Source of the DNA: Actinomycetota bacterium
GTDB taxonomy: Bacteria > Actinomycetota > Thermoleophilia > Solirubrobacterales > Thermoleophilaceae
DNA: 12,090 nucleotides
Direction of reading: 5' to 3'
NCBI GenBank assembly: GCA_005885165.1
Contig: VAXR01000154.1
Coordinates: 1 to 12,090, forward strand
Shown: positions 8,778 to 12,090 of the stretch, one piece after another
How the letters are laid out: each line of letters begins with the position of its first letter
Position numbering within the stretch: position 1 is the stretch's first letter
Program-made: the position numbers and the translations under genes
Notes under the pieces: generated by a model
Told to the model about the DNA's origin: nothing
Seen by the model: the letters and a program-made list of their open reading frames with translations, nothing else
Database searches by the model: none

Positions 8778-9045
8778 ACGCGCGCACCGTGATCATCCGG
8801 CCGATCGTCTCCGAGAAGAGCTACGCGCTGCTCGCGGCCAACAAGTACACGTTCCGGATCCACGAGCACGCGCACAAGACCCAGGTCCGGCAGGCGGTGG
8901 AGGAGATCTTCGGCGTGCGCGTGCGCGACGTGCGAAGCGCCGCGGCTACACAGCGGGCAAGACGCGCGCCTGGAAGAAGGCGATCGTCCAGCTCCACCCG
9001 GACGACCACATCGAACTGTTCGAAGGTCAAGAGGTGGGTGAGTAG
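8774..9045 (+). pseudogene. rplW: 50S ribosomal protein L23, frameshifted by a short internal deletion
   Basis: GTG at 8774 overlaps the rplD stop (GTGA) and has GAGGAGG (8760-8766) 7 bases upstream. The first frame gives a normal L23 start, with IIRPIVSEKSYALLAANKY at about 7-25 and a clear FGVRVRDV to about residue 53 (8932). Normal L23 sequence then resumes in another frame from AAG at 8935: KRRGYTAGKTRAWKK, ending in ELFEGQEVGE and a TAG at 9043. Compared with E. coli and mycobacterial L23, about eight residues are missing at the join and the frame has shifted by one, consistent with loss of 3n+1 (about 25) bases near 8933-8935. The missing part is the tip of the hairpin that reaches the exit tunnel. 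L23 is normally essential, so a sequence or assembly error is more likely than a true pseudogene. Confidence 0.85.
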
Positions 9046-9048
9046 CCG

Positions 9049-9891
9049 ATGCCGCTCAAGCGACACAAGCCGACGAGTCCCGGGCGCCGTTTCGCCACCT
9101 TCTCCGATTTCGCCGAGATCACGCGCTCGGAGCCCGAGAAGTCGCTCACCGAGGGCATCTCGAAGAGCGGCGGGCGCAACTCCGGCGGGCGCAAGACCTC
9201 GCGCCACCGCGGCGGCGGAGCCAAGCGCCGCTACCGCAAGATCGACTTCAAGCGCCAGAAGGACGGCGTGCCGGCGCGCGTGGCGGCGATCGAGTACGAC
9301 CCGAACCGCACCTCCTACATCGCCCTCCTGCACTACGCCGACGGCGAGAAGCGCTACATCCTCGCGCCCACGCGGCTGCGCGTGGGCGCCACGGTCTCCT
9401 CGGGCCCGAGGGCCGACATCCAGGTCGGAAACTGCCTTCCGCTGCGGGCGATCCCCACGGGGACGACCGTCCACAACGTCGAGCTCGTCCCCGGCCGCGG
9501 CGGGCAGCTCGGCCGCTCAGCCGGTGCGGCGATACAGGTCGTGGCGAAGGAGGGCGGCCGCGCCACGCTGCGCCTGCCCTCGGGCGAGATGCGCCTGGTG
9601 GAGCTCGACTGCCGCGCGAGCATCGGGTCGATCGGAAACGCCGACCAGCAGAACATCTCGATCGGCAAGGCCGGGCGCAACCGCCACACGGGCAAGCGCC
9701 CGCAGACGCGCGGGACCGCCATGAACCCGGTCGACCACCCGCACGGCGGCGGCGAGGGCTCGACCACCCCCGGTCGCCACCCGGTCACGCCCTGGGGAGT
9801 TCCCACGCTCGGCTACCCGACCCGCAAGAAGAACAAGCCGTCCGATCGCCACATCGTCCGCCGTCGGCGTCGCGGCAAGGGCAAGAGGTAG
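9049..9891 (+). CDS. rplB: 50S ribosomal protein L2
   Basis: 280 residues, standard length. L2 is a primary 23S rRNA binder next to the peptidyl-transferase centre. Conserved parts: GRNSGGRKTSRHRGGGAKRR (about 43-62), ALLHYADGEKRYILAP, VPGRGGQLGRSAG, and AMNPVDHPHGGGEG at about 224-237, where H230 matches the conserved His229 of E. coli. The basic tail RRRRRGKGKR is intact. It starts 3 bases after the L23 stop. The stop region is a tandem TAG TAG followed at once by ATG, the start of a 16-codon ORF in the gap before rpsS. Confidence 0.98.
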   Translation: MPLKRHKPTSPGRRFATFSDFAEITRSEPEKSLTEGISKSGGRNSGGRKTSRHRGGGAKRRYRKIDFKRQKDGVPARVAAIEYDPNRTSYIALLHYADGEKRYILAPTRLRVGATVSSGPRADIQVGNCLPLRAIPTGTTVHNVELVPGRGGQLGRSAGAAIQVVAKEGGRATLRLPSGEMRLVELDCRASIGSIGNADQQNISIGKAGRNRHTGKRPQTRGTAMNPVDHPHGGGEGSTTPGRHPVTPWGVPTLGYPTRKKNKPSDRHIVRRRRRGKGKR

Positions 9892-9944
9892 TAGATGGCC
9901 GGACCCCGACCACCGCACCACGCCGGCCGAGGACCGGCCATCTA
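9892..9944 (+). repeat. Intergenic element B: 11-bp inverted repeat filling the rplB-rpsS gap
   Basis: TAGATGGCCGG (9892-9902) and CCGGCCATCTA (9934-9944) are perfect inverted repeats around a 31-base loop. The stem takes up the second rplB stop on one side and ends one base before the rpsS ATG. GAGGA (9929-9933) in the loop is the only Shine-Dalgarno-like sequence for rpsS. It aligns with both ends of the rplC-rplD element; the arms differ in sequence between the two but remain complementary in each. Confidence 0.6.
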
Positions 9945-9945
9945 G
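9895..9945 (+). CDS. Small ORF of 16 codons, MAGPRPPHHAGRGPAI
   Basis: The ATG follows the tandem rplB stops, and the TAG is immediately followed by the rpsS ATG (TAGATG). The opening MAGPRPPH matches the M-x-x-PRPPH opening of the ORF between rplC and rplD, and both ORFs end in an ATC (Ile) codon. PRPPH also occurs in insect apidaecins, which bind the ribosome tunnel, but a five-residue match may be chance. No separate Shine-Dalgarno is visible. Translation is unproven. Confidence 0.35.
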   Translation: MAGPRPPHHAGRGPAI

Positions 9946-10227
9946 ATGTCGAGATCTTCCAAGAAGGGGCCGTGGGTCGAGGAGCGGCTGCTCAGCCGCA
10001 TCGAGGCCATGAACAGCTCCGGCGAGAAGCAGATGATCAAGACCTGGTCGCGGATGTCCACGATCTTCCCGGAGATGGTGGGCCACACGATCGCGGTGCA
10101 CGACGGGCGCAAGCACGTCCCGGTCTTCATCTCGGAGTCCATGGTCGGCCACAAGCTCGGCGAGTTTGCGCCCACTCGGATGTTCCGCGGGCACGCCGGC
10201 GGCGACAAGGGCAGCAGGGTGCGATGA
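9946..10227 (+). CDS. rpsS: 30S ribosomal protein S19
   Basis: 93 residues, standard length. S19 lies in the 30S head and contacts S13, the A-site side and the inter-subunit bridge. The sequence has the typical SRSSKKGPWVEERLL start, RMSTIFPEMVGHTIAVHDGR (about 36-55), HVPVFISESMVGHKLGEFAP and TRMFRGHAGGDKG. The ATG at 9946 comes directly after the TAG of the small upstream ORF, which points to coupled initiation; GAGGA lies 12 bases upstream. The stop overlaps the rplV start (ATGA). Confidence 0.97.
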   Translation: MSRSSKKGPWVEERLLSRIEAMNSSGEKQMIKTWSRMSTIFPEMVGHTIAVHDGRKHVPVFISESMVGHKLGEFAPTRMFRGHAGGDKGSRVR

Positions 10228-10994
10228 GCGAAGAACCGCGCGGTCGGCTGCGCCGCCGCCGCAAGAAGAAGGCGGACGAGGCGGAGACGACGCCTACGCC
10301 CGAGGTGCAGGAGGAGACGGCGGAGGCTCCGCCGGAGGAGCCCGAAGCACCGGCCGAGGAGGCCGAGCCCGCCGCCGAGGAGGCCGAGGCGCCCGCCCCC
10401 GCCGCCGAGGAAGCCGAGAAGGACGAGGGCGAGGAGGCCGAGGCTCAGGAACCCGAGGGCGAGGACGCTGAGGCTGTAGAGCCCGAGGCCGGGGAGGCGG
10501 AAGGTGGCGAGGACGAGGAGGCCGCCGAGGGCGAGGAAGCCGCCGCCGAAGCGAAGCCGGTCACCCGCCGCCGCCGCGGCTCCGAGGTCACCACTACGCC
10601 CGCCCGCAGGGCCACGACCCCGGCGCCGAGGACGCCCGACGGCGCGATCGCGGTCCGGGCGAGCGCGAAGTACGTTCGCGGCGCGCCGCGCAAGGCGCGT
10701 CTGGTGATCGACCACATCCGCGGCCGGCCGGTCGAGCAGGCGCGTGCGATACTGAGGAACACGCCGCGTGCGGCCTCGCGGGACGTCCTGAAGCTACTGG
10801 ACTCTGCCATCGCCAACGCGGAGAACAACCACGAGCTCGTGGCCGACGAGTTGGTGGTGGGACATGTCTACGTGGACGAGGGCCCGACGCTGAAGCGGTA
10901 CCGCCCGCGAGCGCTCGGCCGGGCCAACCGGATAAGGAAGCGAACAAGCCACATGACGATCACGCTGACGACAAACGACGGAAAGAACGACTGA
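10224..10994 (+). CDS. rplV: 50S ribosomal protein L22 with an acidic N-terminal extension of about 140 residues
   Basis: 256 residues against 110 in E. coli. The C-terminal part from about residue 144 (VRASAKYVRGAPRKARLVID) to the end is a complete L22: SAIANAENNHELVADEL, VYVDEGPTLKRYRPRALGRA and KRTSHMTI. L22 lines the exit tunnel and its N-terminal side faces the ribosome surface. Ahead of this is a basic patch (about 5-17), a Glu/Ala/Pro-rich block (about 18-110) with almost no hydrophobic residues, and a second Arg- and Thr/Pro-rich linker (about 111-140). The ATG overlaps the rpsS stop (ATGA), and the frame runs straight into L22. No other start at a normal L22 position is obvious: there is no ATG between the first codon and the core. 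The extension is probably disordered; its function is unknown. Confidence 0.92.
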   Translation: MSEEPRGRLRRRRKKKADEAETTPTPEVQEETAEAPPEEPEAPAEEAEPAAEEAEAPAPAAEEAEKDEGEEAEAQEPEGEDAEAVEPEAGEAEGGEDEEAAEGEEAAAEAKPVTRRRRGSEVTTTPARRATTPAPRTPDGAIAVRASAKYVRGAPRKARLVIDHIRGRPVEQARAILRNTPRAASRDVLKLLDSAIANAENNHELVADELVVGHVYVDEGPTLKRYRPRALGRANRIRKRTSHMTITLTTNDGKND

Positions 10995-11722
10995 TGGGTC
11001 AGAAGGTCCATCCCGAGGTTCTGCGCGTCGGCTACATCCACGACTGGAAGTCGACCTGGTTCAACGAGCGCGAGTTCGCGGACTACCTGCTCGAGGACAT
11101 CCGGATCCGCGAGCACATCGAGAACAAGCTCGCTCACGCCGGCCTGTCGGACATCACGATCCGCAAGGACACGAACGAGGTCGAGGTGAACATCAACACC
11201 GCCCGGCCGGGGATCGTGATCGGGAAGTCCGGCACGGAGGTCGACGCCCTCCGCCGCGAGCTACACCGGATGACGCGCAAGTCCGTGAAGGTGAACATCC
11301 TCGAGATCAAGCGGCCCGAGCTCGACGCCAAGCTCGTCGCCCAGTCGATCGCCGAGCAGCTCCAGAACAGGGTCGCCTTCCGGCGCGCGATGAAGCGCTC
11401 GCTCACCTCCGCGATCCGCTCGGGGGCGAAGGGCGTGAAGGTCCAGGTGTCCGGGCGGCTCGGCGGCTCGGAGATGGCGCGCACCGAGGGCTATTCCGAC
11501 GGTCGCGTTCCGCTTCACACACTCCGCGCCGACATCGACTTCATGCCGTCGGGCTTCGCGCAGGACCTCACGCAGATCGAGGCGCCGCAGCAGATGCCGA
11601 CGGGCGGCGACGGCCGCGGTGGCCGCGACCGCGGACGGGGCGGGGGTCCGCCGCGCGGCCGGCGCGAGAGCGGCGGCGGTGGCGGTCAGCAGTCCGGCGG
11701 ACCACCGTCGACGGGATCGTAG
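10994..11722 (+). CDS. rpsC: 30S ribosomal protein S3, with about 23 residues missing internally
   Basis: 242 residues as read. S3 lies at the mRNA entry tunnel and takes part in helicase activity there. The N-terminal domain and KH domain are intact, with RPGIVIGKSG including the GKSG loop at 77-80, then KRPELDAKLVAQSIAEQL, FRRAMKRSLTSAIR and VSGRLGGSEMARTEGY. After LHTLRADIDF (to residue 183) the sequence jumps directly to MPSGFAQ. In E. coli about 23 residues lie here, including GVKVWIFKGEI. The matching KVWINKGEI reappears downstream inside the rplP reading frame, attached to a second copy of this S3 tail. The loss is in frame at about 11541. The C-terminal tail is rich in Gly and Arg (RGG-like). 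The start overlaps the rplV stop (TGATG). Confidence 0.9.
   Translation: MGQKVHPEVLRVGYIHDWKSTWFNEREFADYLLEDIRIREHIENKLAHAGLSDITIRKDTNEVEVNINTARPGIVIGKSGTEVDALRRELHRMTRKSVKVNILEIKRPELDAKLVAQSIAEQLQNRVAFRRAMKRSLTSAIRSGAKGVKVQVSGRLGGSEMARTEGYSDGRVPLHTLRADIDFMPSGFAQDLTQIEAPQQMPTGGDGRGGRDRGRGGGPPRGRRESGGGGGQQSGGPPSTGS
11541..11693 (+). repeat. 153-base direct repeat, copy 1 (in the rpsC tail)
   Basis: Identical by eye to 11938-12090, 397 bases downstream. It begins at the point where S3 has lost its internal segment and continues through the Gly/Arg-rich tail; the second copy is cut off by the window end. Confidence 0.95.
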
Positions 11723-11726
11723 GACG

Positions 11727-12090
11727 ATGCTTCAGCCGAAGCGAACAAAGCACCGCAAGGCGCATCGCGGCCGCCGCGCCGGGATGGCGAAGGGCGGCAC
11801 GCGCGTGGAGTTCGGCGAGTACGGGCTGAAGGCGCTCGACCGCGGCTGGATCACAAACCGCCAGATCGAGGCGGCTCGAATCGCCATGACCCGCAAGATC
11901 AAGCGCGGCGGCAAGGTCTGGATCAACAAGGGCGAGATCATGCCGTCGGGCTTCGCGCAGGACCTCACGCAGATCGAGGCGCCGCAGCAGATGCCGACGG
12001 GCGGCGACGGCCGCGGTGGCCGCGACCGCGGACGGGGCGGGGGTCCGCCGCGCGGCCGGCGCGAGAGCGGCGGCGGTGGCGGTCAGCAGT
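11727..12090 (+). CDS. rplP: 50S ribosomal protein L16 N-terminal half joined to the S3 C-terminal tail (chimeric, open at the right edge)
   Basis: Residues 1-67 are ordinary L16: MLQPKRTKHRKAHRGR, GMAKGGTRVEFGEYGLKAL, ITNRQIEAARIAMTRKIKRG and GKVWIN. L16 normally continues with a segment like FPDKP-TKKP-RMGKGKG. Here it switches at residue 68 to KGEIMPSGFAQ and on into the S3 tail, in frame, to the window edge. The switch falls in KVWIN, a motif that both L16 and S3 carry at this point. The second half of L16 (tRNA- and 5S-proximal part) is absent. The ATG is five bases after the rpsC stop, with only AGGA close by. The most likely reading is a true L16 start joined to S3 sequence by mis-assembly through the shared motif. 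Confidence 0.85.
   Translation, partial: MLQPKRTKHRKAHRGRRAGMAKGGTRVEFGEYGLKALDRGWITNRQIEAARIAMTRKIKRGGKVWINKGEIMPSGFAQDLTQIEAPQQMPTGGDGRGGRDRGRGGGPPRGRRESGGGGGQQ
11938..12090 (+). repeat. 153-base direct repeat, copy 2 (second copy of the rpsC tail, at the window edge)
   Basis: Matches 11541-11693 along its whole visible length. Upstream of it, KVWINKGEI-coding sequence (11913-11939) fits the part of S3 that copy 1 lacks. A repeat ending exactly at the sequence edge is typical of a contig end. Confidence 0.95.

Noticed and set aside
8925..8945. Programmed ribosomal frameshift in rplW
   Set aside because: There is no slippery heptamer, and residues conserved in L23 are missing at the join, so a deletion explains it better.
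8093..9724. Long plus-strand open frame of 543 codons across rplD, rplW and rplB
   Set aside because: It starts out of frame inside rplD, is in frame only with the first part of rplW, then runs out of frame through rplB. It is an artefact of the rplW frameshift and GC-rich sequence.
9972..10994. A 340-codon open frame ending with L22
   Set aside because: Its first 84 codons are rpsS read in the wrong frame. The ATG at 10224 overlapping the rpsS stop is the better start.
11727..12090. A genuine L16-S3 fusion protein
   Set aside because: The join lies in a motif common to both proteins, the fused part duplicates the adjacent rpsC end, and it coincides with the sequence edge, so mis-assembly is the simpler explanation.

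Overview
The window is a GC-rich stretch carrying the str and S10 ribosomal-protein clusters of a bacterium. Gene order, protein lengths and the neighbouring genes (a short HAD-like protein, a DMT-family permease, an Ala/Glu/Arg-rich membrane protein) suggest a high-GC actinobacterial lineage, perhaps Thermoleophilia/Solirubrobacterales. That placement is inference from recall, not from a search.

Layout. At the left edge is the 5' part of a minus-strand HAD-like gene (1-179). It is divergent from a DMT permease (325-1194). Next come rpsL (1260-1655) and rpsG (1666-2136). The str cluster is then interrupted by a convergent, minus-strand four-helix membrane protein with a long charged tail (2161-3378). 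fusA (3525-5633) and tuf (5705-6892) follow, then a hairpin terminator (6926-6955). The S10 cluster runs rpsJ, rplC, rplD, rplW, rplB, rpsS, rplV, rpsC and the start of rplP at the right edge. There is no rRNA, tRNA, CRISPR array or insertion sequence, and no gene-free stretch longer than 300 bases.

The genes supply the translation machinery: 30S proteins S12, S7, S10, S19 and S3, 50S proteins L3, L4, L23, L2, L22 and L16, and the GTPases EF-G and EF-Tu. Many junctions overlap by 1-4 bases (rplD/rplW, rpsS/rplV, rplV/rpsC), which indicates translational coupling.

Four things stand out. (1) Two intergenic elements, rplC-rplD and rplB-rpsS, share both ends. Each encodes a small ORF beginning M-x-x-PRPPH that starts directly at a TAG and ends on the next start codon, and each is bounded by an inverted repeat whose arms differ but still pair. 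(2) The fusA leader has a promoter-like motif also found at rpsL, followed by two mutually exclusive hairpins, one ending in six T's, as in an attenuator. (3) L22 carries an acidic, low-complexity N-terminal extension of about 140 residues. (4) Three gene lesions are present: a frameshifting deletion in rplW, an in-frame deletion in rpsC, and an rplP-rpsC chimera ending in a 153-base copy of the rpsC tail. The rpsC/rplP lesions look like one assembly error at a contig end, so sequence near the right edge should be treated with caution.
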